A DNA stretch of 64,000 nucleotides from Megalobrama amblycephala. Taxonomy: Eukaryota; Chordata; Actinopteri; Cypriniformes; Xenocyprididae. The position numbers and the translations under genes were made by a program. Below are positions 1-10,300 of the stretch, one piece after another. Location: positions 40,351,503-40,415,502 of the forward strand of contig NC_063049.1 of the NCBI RefSeq assembly GCF_018812025.1. The letters are read 5' to 3'. The notes under the pieces were generated by a model. The model saw nothing but the letters and a program-made list of their open reading frames with translations, did no database searches and was not told the origin of the DNA. Within the stretch, counting starts at the first letter, position 1, and every line of letters begins with the position of its first letter.

Positions 1-1882
1 CTTACCATGTAAACATTCAAGCATATGTAGATGCGAAAGTTCTTTCATTTTTCATTTTGAGCGCTTTGTGATGAGTTTCGTAACACACATTTAGTGCCCA
101 CAACACCGCTTCTCACAGCGAGTGAATACTCTTTCACGGACATATTCACAAAATTATGTCAAATTGCCGTCTTGTCGAGTATCATAACGTAGTCTGTTAT
201 GTCTTAAGTGAACATAAATGTAGATGCATGTGTAACAGTATAAATAAGATGCATGTGTAACAGTATATTGGATCAGTGCAGCTCTTAAAGTGACAGCAGC
301 CTAATATTCCAGTGATATTTTACATTTGATTACTATTTTTGTAAGTGAAAAACCTGAAAAGAACTGTTTACTTCATTTGTATATATTTGTTCTGTGTGTA
401 TTTATTTTTGCTATTGCTCGTAATTTGTTCGTATTTCGTTACTAGTGTTTTTTATTAGGCTAGTAGTTTTTGGTTTCATAACCTTATTTATTACAGTTAC
501 ATGGCTCAAAAAAAACACATATAGGGGAGAGCGGGGTATGTTGTCACATGGTTAAGTTCTCTTCATAACTCAAAAATCAAATAGCCACTTTGTGTGACGT
601 CTTCTTCTATAGTCAACTTCCTGTTCACATGTGGTCAAGATCGCTCTAATCTGAGGGTAGCACAATTTTCTTTCTTTAATTTTTTGGCTTAAAAAGTAAC
701 AAATTTGCACTTTAAAATTTATGCAATACAAATTTGTTAGGTATGAATGTTAAATTATTATTTTTCACAACATAGAGGAGACAATAACATGTCTTTTGAT
801 ACTTTAGCTGACGTGTTGAGCGAACCTTGAGATTTAGCCAACATTAGCACACATGTCAGTTTGGGTCAAGTTGTCTCAATGACTTTGGGGCAAGTCGCCA
901 CATGTGACAACTTGCCCCAGTACAAATAAACACATAGAACATGCTCAAAAAAGAGGTTCAAGATGTTAAGTCAGTTATGTTCAGAGATTAAACATGTTAA
1001 GTTAAGCGAGTTATCTGCAGTATTCCATTCAGTTATCATGGATCTATGTGCAAGCCAGAGAAAGTTTGAGTTTAAAGTTCAAATTAAAGTGGTCTTGCCA
1101 CTTAATGTGTTTTGATTGAAATGTGTATTGTTTGGATTGAAATAATTGTTTTTCCAAATTCTCTAGGCATGATTGTTTATATTTCCAGTTCTGGTTTGAA
1201 TTTAACAATTAAAATCAATAACAACAATTAAGTAGTTGTGTTCTTATTTTTAGATAATCTAGTGTGACAATTTACAAATTGTCACAAGTGCACATTCTCT
1301 ATTCAACAGTCTACAACTCCGTAATGAGATAAGATATGAAACTGTAATGAATACAACATATGTGCCCAAGACTTCCTTCTTTCATTTGGTATGACATTTA
1401 TACCATTGTGATGTATGGTGCTCAGTATATGTTAGACAGTGTGAAAAGTGTGACAACTTACCCCGCTCTCCCCTATTATAAACCACGCATAGTGGAAAAA
1501 TATTAACTGCGCACGCAAATACCTCATAAATTAAAACACAAACACATGCAGAGAGCAAAACACGCTTGCATTAAGAATACTGTACTGGGAAAAAAATCAG
1601 ATTTACTGTTTGAGGTCTAATAAAATCATGTGTTGTGAATCGATTGAAATGATTCATATGGTGCAGATACAGGCTGCTGTTGCATCAGACTCTTGAAGAG
1701 GAGGAGGAGGGGTGACACACAGTCACACGCAAACTTTAGCACATCCAACTGGCACACATCCACATGCTAATAGTTTATCATTTTTACTGTTGCTGCACTG
1801 GAAGACGCCATCAGCTTGGCGGCGATTCAAATCAAGGAACTTGACATTCGGGTGCAGAACTTGAGTCAGAAGAATCACTTAC
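1..1882 (-). other. phgdh: phgdh intron 1 (5' part of the intron, runs off the window)
   Basis: On the minus strand this follows the first coding exon of phgdh, whose splice donor (GTAAG, read as cttac at 1878-1882) begins the intron. The next phgdh exon lies beyond base 1. No other coding sequence is evident. The intron holds one inverted-repeat element (521-1475); the rest is unremarkable AT-rich sequence. Confidence 0.7.
521..1475. mobile_element. Non-autonomous DNA transposon (about 950 bp) with GGGGAGAGCGGGGTA ends
   Basis: The left end at about 521-548 reads TAGGGGAGAGCGGGGTATG then TTGTCACA. The reverse complement of 1449-1475 is the same except one base (TAAG for TATG). Inside are further copies of a GGGGCAAGTTGTCACATG-type motif in both orientations (near 860-920). 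There is no long ORF, so it is non-autonomous. The flanks (cata/tata) are too short to settle the target duplication or superfamily. Confidence 0.75.
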
Positions 1883-2020
1883 CTGAATCTCTGCAATCAA
1901 CTCTTCTTTAGTCATCTGCGGTTTCTCCGTCACTTCAATGCCATTCTCTTGCAATATAGTTTTGCAGCACGGATCAACACTTTCACTGATTAAAACGCGT
2001 TTGACTGATACCGGAGCCAT
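1883..2020 (-). CDS. phgdh: D-3-phosphoglycerate dehydrogenase, first coding exon (partial gene)
   Basis: Phgdh catalyses the first committed step of serine synthesis, oxidation of 3-phosphoglycerate to 3-phosphohydroxypyruvate with NAD+, in the cytosol. The 46 codons start MAPVSVKRVLISESVDPCCK and end KEELIAEIQ. They match the N terminus of vertebrate PHGDH, including the conserved VLISxSxDPCC block and the (S/T)KEELIAE(L/I)Q end at which, as I recall, human exon 1 also stops. This is the start of the split substrate-binding domain; the Rossmann NAD domain lies in later exons outside the window. The donor CAG|GTAAGTGA follows codon 46, phase 0. The open frame beyond it is intron read-through. 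The ATG has a GGAATGG context. The gene is head to head with cfap210, 2.3 kb away. Confidence 0.93.
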
Positions 2021-2047
2021 TCCTGCTGACTGATCGCGTGCGCCGCT

Positions 2048-2066
2048 GATGATGATGATGATGATG
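2048..2066. repeat. (GAT)6 microsatellite just upstream of the phgdh start
   Basis: Six GAT units read on the plus strand, about 30 bp upstream of the phgdh ATG. They are probably transcribed as CAT repeats in the phgdh 5' UTR or lie in its promoter. Confidence 0.85.
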
Positions 2067-2224
2067 TTCTATGGCGCTTTTCAATGAAGATCTGCTCGTG
2101 TAAACTCCGCCCTCACGCGCCTCCCTAAATAACTTCCTCCTGCCTCTGAATGTGCCACAGAATCACCCCACAGTAACACAATACGCCTCTTGTAAATTCA
2201 CGTTGACCCATGAACCTGCAGAAA

Positions 2225-3538
2225 TAAAAAAATAAAAATAAATAAACAAATAATTTGGAAATAAATAAAGAAATAAATGACTTAATAAAACCAGTAGTTT
2301 GTTTTGTATTTAAAATTACTCACTGTTCATGTGTTTATTTACTAATTTATTTATATATTTATTTATTCCCACATAGGCCTACATTTATTTATTTGTTTAT
2401 TCATTTATTTTTATATATTTATTTTCCTATTACATTTATTTATTTATTCTCACATAAATGTATTTATTTGTTTATCAATTTATACTTTGTTTATTTTTTC
2501 ACACATTTATTCATGTATTTATTTATTTCCACTTTTATATATTTCTTTAATTTTTTGCAATTATTACAGTTATTTATTCTCACATAAATGTATTTATTTA
2601 TTTTATTTATGCATTTATTTATTTATTCCCACATTTATTTATTTCCACTTTTATATATTTCTTTGTTTTCCCATTATTACATTTATTTATTCCCACATAT
2701 ATTTATTTATTTCCACTTTTATATATTTCTTTAATTTTTTGCAATTATTACAGTTAATTATTCTCACATAAATGTATTTATTTGTTTATTTAAACATGTA
2801 TTTATTTATTCCCACATTTATTTATGTCCACCTTTATATATTTCTTTAATTTTTTTTGCTATTATTACATTTATTTGTTCTCACATGAATGTATTTATTT
2901 GTTAATTTAAACATGTATTTATTTATTCCCACATATATTTATTTGTTTATTAATTTATTTTCCCTCTTTTTATTGAATTATTTCCACTTTTATATATTTC
3001 TTCATGTATTTTCCTATTACATATATTTATTTATTCTTACACAAATGTATTTGCTTATTAATTTATACATGTATTTATTTTTTTTCCACTTTTATATATT
3101 TCTTTAATTTTTTGCTATTACATTTATTTATTCTCACATAATATATTACAGTTATTTATTTAAAAATGTATTTATTTATTCCCACATATATTTATTTTGT
3201 TGTTTTTGATGAATTGTTTATTCTTTTATTTTCCCTCTTTTTATTTATTTATTTCTACTTTTATATATTTCTTTCTGTATTTTCCTATTACATATATTTA
3301 TTTATTCTCACATAAATGTATTTGTTTATTTATACATTTATTTTCCCCACATGTATTTATTTATTTCCACTTTTATATATTTATTTATATGTTATCTTAT
3401 TATTAAATTTATTTATTCTCACACAGATGTATGTATTTGTTTATTTATACATGCATTTATTTTTCCCCACATGTATTTATTTATTTACTTACTTATTTAC
3501 ACTTTCATATGTTTCTTTATGTGTTTTCCTATTATTAC

Positions 3539-3545
<7 letters not shown>
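2225..3545. repeat. AT-rich minisatellite built from TTTA-type units
   Basis: About 1.3 kb of degenerate tandem repeat on a TATTTATTTATT background. A longer motif recurs many times: blocks like CCCACATTTATTTATTTCC, then CTTTTATATATTTCTTT, then a CTCACATAAATGTATTTATT block. Recurrences are visible near 2500, 2600, 2700, 2820, 2930, 3070, 3300 and 3440. All ORFs here read as Phe/Tyr/Leu/Ile-rich repeats and are not genes. The array fills most of the space between the divergent phgdh and cfap210 genes. Confidence 0.85.

Positions 3546-3615
<70 letters not shown>
3546..3615. repeat. (AT)n microsatellite
   Basis: About 35 uninterrupted AT dinucleotides at the cfap210-proximal end of the TTTA minisatellite. 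Confidence 0.97.
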
Positions 3616-3616
<1 letters not shown>

Positions 3617-3964
3617 TCTTTTTTTGCAGGCTTGGGTCTCCATACTTTAATTGTTATTAAATCAATGATCCATTTATTTGAGCTTAAACTGAATGAAAAT
3701 AAGGTTATAAGGGGTCGGTTGGACTAATTCTTCACACAAGCTCAGGCATCTGACTAATTAGGTGACCGACCACATGACAGAACTTTATTCTGTTGCCATT
3801 TTCTCTTGTGGACTTATAGTACTAAGTACTATGTGCCATGTTTCAGAATTGTTTTACTGTTTACATTCTGATAGCCTTTAATAGGTTGGTTAATGACAAG
3901 TTTCAGTTGTGACAACCCACCCCATATACTGTAGTTCAACATGGTACATATGTGTCTTACAAGA

Positions 3965-3965
<1 letters not shown>

Positions 3966-4032
<67 letters not shown>
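3966..4032. repeat. (AT)n microsatellite
   Basis: About 33 uninterrupted AT units, roughly 310 bp upstream of the cfap210 start codon. The sequence between the two AT tracts (3616-3965) shows nothing recognisable. Confidence 0.97.
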
Positions 4033-4034
<2 letters not shown>

Positions 4035-4139
4035 AAAGTTCTATACTGGGGATTTAAAGTAAATTTAACTACATCACAAGATGTTCAGAATTTCAAGGCA
4101 AAGGAATCATTTGTTTTGCGGGCTCTTTAAGGATTCACA

Positions 4140-4147
4140 TGACGTCA
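4140..4147. promoter_or_regulatory. Palindromic CRE (TGACGTCA) upstream of cfap210
   Basis: A perfect 8-bp CREB/ATF consensus about 195 bp upstream of the cfap210 ATG and 53 bp upstream of the X-box. The match is seen directly; binding is inferred. Confidence 0.5.
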
Positions 4148-4199
4148 CATACTTCACAGGCAGGGTTGCTGGGGAAACAGTACAACAAAAGTTTAAATG

Positions 4200-4212
4200 G
4201 TTGCCGAGCAAC
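4200..4212 (+). promoter_or_regulatory. X-box (RFX site) upstream of cfap210
   Basis: GTTGCC-G-AGCAAC fits the ciliary X-box consensus GTNRCC N(0-3) RGYAAC exactly, with a 1-nt spacer. It lies 131-143 bp upstream of the ATG at 4343, the usual proximal-promoter distance. RFX factors drive ciliary genes through such sites, which fits the axonemal role of the downstream gene. Confidence 0.7.
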
Positions 4213-4342
4213 ACGGTGTAGAGAGTCCGAGCATGTTATCAACGTTAGCCAAGTTTGTCGATGTATGAAGGAATAAAAATATAAAAACACCTAAATATAC
4301 GTCTAGATCAACGAATGTGAGAGGAAATAAACAGCAGTTCAA

Positions 4343-7300
4343 ATGTCAACAGCCTCAGTAACAACAGGTGTGGTCCAGTACGGTCGGAGGAAAGGCTCGA
4401 GTAAACAAGGTGAGAATTAAAAATACTGCGCTCCCAAATATCTAAAAAATAATTACATCTTTTATAATTACTTGAAAACATGTTGTCAAATGCATACAGT
4501 TGTGAGTTCAGAGATGGACAAACCCGAAGCAGACCTTCGTCAAGTGGTAGTTTTGTCCAAATCTGAATGGCAGCGCGTGCAGGACAGTGTGAACGGTGTG
4601 AATCATTACAACAGAAGTGTCATTGCGGCAGCTGAACAGCGGGAGGCGCTGCACATGCGCTCTAAAGAGCTCGTGAAACACTGGTCCAACACCATTGCTG
4701 TAAGTATAAGTGGACCCGTCACCTTACAGCAGCGCCATTTTGATTTTTAACGGGAATGAAAGCGAGGCTGTGTTGGATTGACGTACAGTACATATCTCTT
4801 CAGTGGGTTGTCCTGTTATTTAATGTGTGTTTTAATTGTTTTGTTGACGATACACTGCAAAAATATCATACCATACCAAAATATAATTTCAGTCAAATAT
4901 AAGTCAAATATAAGTGATCTAGGAGCTTATACAGCTTTTTTGTAGCTCTCTTAAACATACCGAGCAATAAATTTACCCTAAAACAAAAAAACACCATGAT
5001 TTTTGATTACCTAAAACACTTTTAAGGAGAAACTATATCATATCAATTTATCAGTCTTAATTAAGAAACAAGAATAATTCATTAAAAAAAATAAGGATTA
5101 AAAAAAGCTGTGATTTAGTTGATGAATTTATTGTATTTTATATTTCCCTGTCCTTGATTCTGATTGGTCAAAATTCACGATAAAACACGGCTCTGACCGC
5201 TTCATCCAACGGTTCTGTGTATCACTACACTAAGTATAAGGCCCCAGTATACTTAGTTCTTTTTCATTCTTCGTTTAGGGGTAAAACGAAGTTCGAAATG
5301 CGTGACCAGCAATATACTGTAAACGAACATCTGACACCGCCCACACTGCTGAGAGCGACGTTTAGATGAATATGTAAATATGTGCCATGCACTTTCTTCT
5401 CAGTAACAAAATAAACACAACAAAAATGAGAAAACAGCAAGCATTTATTATAGAAAGCATAAGAAAAGCATCTGATCATAACAACATGGGTATGTTAGCA
5501 CAAGCTCTGCAAATTAGCACTAAAGTCACGTCTTCATATTGCACTTTATTCAATAGATTGCTTAAAATCAAACAGCTTTACAGTATCAAACATGAAAAAT
5601 AGTGTCAGTGCCTCATTTTTTTACAAGCACAACTTCATTTTGTACTATAAAGCGGCTATCCAGTGTGTTCATGTTTTCACCCGTGGAGATCTTACCTCGA
5701 CAAACTCTAACACACGAAATGAGTTAAAGACACGTCCCACACGAGTGAAGGCAGAGCCTCAGCGCACACCTCCTATTACGTTATCGTCACTGACTAATGG
5801 TAGTACGAAGGTGTTTTGCAGTTGGAGTGAACTTTTCCTGAAAGTTCGCTTTGGCAAGCCGTTTCGAACATCCAAAAAGAACACAAAACGAACTTCCTTT
5901 AGGCCTGATTTTGTTCGAAATTACATCACATCAGTTCGTTCTTCGATTTCGTTTGAAGTATATCGGGGCCTTTAGCAATGTAAACATATGTTGGTTCTCA
6001 TTAAAGCTTACTGTATTATATAGAAAAGTAAATGTCCGATGTATTATCTTGTCCTTTTAACAGTTAAGGAGTTTTCCCGTGACTGACAGCGCTAGTCAAA
6101 GCATTTGTCAGTTGCGTCTTGTTCCGTGTTCACAACAATTCAGTCATTTCAATATAAAAGTCTTCGCTACTGACTGACACACTCATAAAGACAGTCTTTG
6201 CCGCCATCTAATGGTGTAATAATGTAACTTCTGTTGCTGTTCACGGTCAGGGACTATTTTTTCCAGCGGAAGGAAGGCTTTTAGTGAAAGTTTACTTCAT
6301 GAAATTTGCATTGATATATATTTTTGGCTTTAATATTTGTATTGTGTGGTAACCGTTTTATAAAAGCAATAAGGTACTCCAGGCTAGTGCTGTATCATGT
6401 ATAAGTCACGGCTGAAGGGGTTACTCCGCTTCACGTCGTGCCTAACAATGGCCTTCAGTACCTTATTGCTTACATAAGATTTTGTTAACAACACTCCTGT
6501 GATAATTTTGTATTTATTTCTTTTGAGCCTGTGCAGATATTTTTATGATGTTTTTTTATTTTATCTATCCAAATGTTCATTTTGTGTCTGTGCCCCTATT
6601 ATTTATAATTGTAGTTTGTTACGATTTGTTATATATTTGTTAATTTGTCATTTGAATGCCATCTTGACATAATGTAAAAAACATCAAAAGTTGGGTCTCT
6701 GAGGATTAATATGGGACTTGATGTGTACAGTAATAAAGTACAACAAAAATTCTGATTTTGTCCTTACAGGGACAGCGACAAAAAAAGCTAGAAGCGAAAA
6801 AAATTCGAGAGGCGATCGAAGAGGAGGAGAAGAAACTACTTGACATAGAAGAAGCGAAATACCAGGCCCAGATACGAAAGGAGGCCATTGAGAAAGCAAA
6901 AACCCAGCAGTACTACCAGACCGACAGAGTGAAAGGCTTCCATGTATGTGTCTCACTTTATTTGATCACAAGTCTTTTTCTGTAGTAAAATGTTAGTAGA
7001 AACTGTTCTCTTGTATAATAGAGCGCTCTGATGCTGGCGGAGGTTCTGAAGGAAAGGGAGGCTCAGATCGAGCTAAAACGCTTGAAGCAGAATGTCAGCA
7101 AAGACATAGACAGAGAAATCTTGGCCGAAGTGGCTAGCAGAGAAGAACAGGCCATCCAGCAGGAACAACAGAAAGCCCTGCAGAGGAAACAAGAACAACT
7201 CGCCATGGCTGAGAGCTTGAAACTACAGTAAGGAGATATTTAAGTGAATTCATGCTTCAACCCAGCAAACACGTTTTCAGTAAGATATAAACATTATTTC

Positions 7301-10300
7301 TGAATGTTCTCTGAACGTTCAGAACATCCAGTTTTTAAAATGTTTTTTCTTTGGTCTTACTTTTGAACATTGTTGGGGAAAGTTACTTTTAAGTAATGCG
7401 TCACAATTAGGGCTGTCAAACGATTAATCGCGATTAATTGCATACAAAATAGAAGTTTGAGTTTGCATAATTTATGTGTGAGTACTGTGTGTAGTTAATG
7501 TGTGTATATATATATATATATAAATACATACAAACTCATTCATGTATGAGTATATGTATATATAAATAAAAATATTTTGTACATAAATAACATTTCTCTT
7601 AAATATATACATTAATTTGTGTGTATTTATATATACATATTAATTACACACAGTGCTCACACATATATTATGCAAACTCAAACTTTTGTATGCGATTAAA
7701 TCGTTTGACTGCCCTAGTTACAATATTGCATTACTTTCTAAAAAAAAAGTAACTAATTTTGTTACTTAGTTACTTTTTATGGAAAGTAATGGAAAGTTAC
7801 ATTTGCGTTAAACTTGTGTTACTATTTGCAGTGTTGGGAAAAGTCATTTTTTAAAGTAATTCATTACAATATTGCGATACTTCCTGAAAAAGTAACTAAT
7901 TACGTTAGTTACTTTTTATGAAAAGTAATGCGTTACATTATTTTTGCGTTATTTTTTCTCACCTGGGCTGAGCTTGCTTGTTTGTTTTTTAATAACAACA
8001 AAAAAGTTATATTTTTGGCAAATATTAAGGCCCTTAAAAGTGAAATGAATAAGCTAATTATTTAAATGCAGATTTACATGTGTACAGTAGAGGGCGCAGC
8101 TCAAACAAACCTTTCAGCTGTGCTGCTATTCTGGATCGCAGAAGAACAGAATACAGGAGAAGGAAGTTCAACACTCTTATTTCTAAATATAATATAAAGT
8201 AATTTTTGCTTATTAGTATGGTTGAGTTAGATCATTGAAGGTCAACACCAAAGACAGTTGTTAATAAAGTGAGATTAAATACATAAAGTATATTTGTGTA
8301 ATTTAATAGTCAATTATTACAGGTTTGCGTAATATTCAGAGATTACAGTTCACTGTTTTTATTCAATTTGAGGAATACTGAATGTTTTCGTGCAAGTGAG
8401 ATGAGTAAATGCATGTTCACATTGAGTCTAGAACTACAATAACCATCATGTTCACACAGCACACACAATGCCTCTGCACTTTATTTCTCTCAACATGAGG
8501 ACCGGAGAGCTGTCAGTCAATAAATTTGAAAAAGACACTTGCTTTACTTATTTGAAAAAGTAAATTATATATTTTGTTGTAAATTGAATAAGTAATGCGT
8601 TACTTTACTAGTTACTTGAAAAAGTAATCTGATTACATAACTTGAGTTACTTGTAATGCGTTATATTATTTGGAAAAGTAACTCAGATATTTTAAAAGTA
8701 ATGTTACCTTTTACCTGAAAAAGTAATATAATTATGTAACTTGCATTACTTGTAATGCGTTACCCCCAGTACAGCTTTTGAATGTTCTCTGATCATTCTG
8801 AAACAATTATTAGTAACATTTAATTTTTTTTTACAGTTTTTTACTAGTCCAACTAAAACATTTCATTAAAAAAAAAAAAAAAAAAAAAAAAAACGCTCCA
8901 TGAACAATGTATAAATAATGTTCTTGTGCTAATGTTCTGTGAACATTATTAATTCCAAATAACTTTGAATGAACATTCTATTAATGTTACTGGAAGAACG
9001 TTATTCCTTTAACGTTCCCCGTTATTCCCTGTTATATATTCCCTGTTAGCTGGGAATTACCTGAAAGTACCTAATAAAAGGTGTCTGATGTTTCCCGCTC
9101 TATTAGGCTTAAGGATCATGAAATGACGAAAGAGCAGGAGAGGCAGGAGGTCAAAAGGGAGGCTGAAGAAATTGAGCGACTCAGAGATCTTAATCTGTGG
9201 GAACAGTCCATGAAAGAGCGCAAGAACCAGGAAGAGAAGAGAAGCATGATGAAGGCTCTTCGTGTAAGGCGGACGTTGGACAACATTCACACTGAAAAAA
9301 CAGATAGATTGAATCAGATTCTGTTTTGAAATCCCTTTTTCTGTCTTCCATCAGGACCATTTGACTAACAGAGAGCTGATGAAAGCAGCAGAGGCCAAGA
9401 GGCAGGAGGAAGAGGAGGAGAAACGAAAGCAGCTCGCCAGCCATAAAGAAAAAATGACGAAAATGAGGAAAGAAAAGCAGGAGGAAATATTTAGGTACTG
9501 TACATTAAAGGGTTAGTTCACCCAAAAATGAAAATTCTGTCATTAATTACTCACCCTCATGTCGTTCCACACCCGTAAGACCTTTGTTCATCTTCAGAAC
9601 ACAAATTAAGATATTTTTGCACAGTGCAGCACTTCCGGTTTCTACGTCAGAATGGCGACTCATTGAACCGCTGCAGTCACATGGACTATTTTAACGATGT
9701 CTTTACTACCTTTCTGGACCTCAAAAGGTGCAATGACGTTGCTGCCTATGTGTGGTTCAGATTCCCTCGAATTTCATCCAAAATTTCTTAATTTGCGTTC
9801 TGAAGATTAACAAAGGTCTTATGGGTTTGGAACAACATGAGGGTGAGTAATTAATGACAGAAATTTCATTTTTGGGTGAACAAACCTATTAAATTCTTTA
9901 TTTTGCACCCTGCAGTTGATTTTCAGGCGCATTTTTACATTTATGAGGGTGTTGCGATTATTATGGAAGCTTGTTTCTGCTACTAAATAAAAAAATAAAA
10001 AAGGTAATTGTGACTTTTTATCTCACAATTCTGACTTTTTTCTCAGAATTGCGAGATATAAACTTCCAATTCTAAGAACTCGCAAGTCTTTTTTCCCTCA
10101 CAATCGGACATTATAACATGCAATTGCAAGGTTATATCTCACAATTCTGACTTTTTAACTCGCAATTATGATTTTATAACTCGCAATTCTGACTTTATAA
10201 CTCGCAATTCTGACTTTATATCTTGCAATTCCGAGAAAAAAAGTCAGAATTGTGAGATAAAAAGTCGCAATTACCTTTTTTATTTTTTATTTCATGACGG

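Noticed and set aside
1832..1882. C-terminal extension of the phgdh ORF to 62 residues
   Set aside because: A consensus donor (CAG|GTAAGTGA) interrupts it after residue 46, where the protein stops matching the family.
2255..3727. Several ORFs of 60-114 codons rich in Phe, Tyr, Ile and Leu
   Set aside because: They are translations of the TTTA minisatellite and AT tract; different frames give equally good ORFs.
5592..5975. 127-codon plus-strand ORF
   Set aside because: Lies inside an inverted-repeat transposon in cfap210 intron 2; no recognisable protein features.
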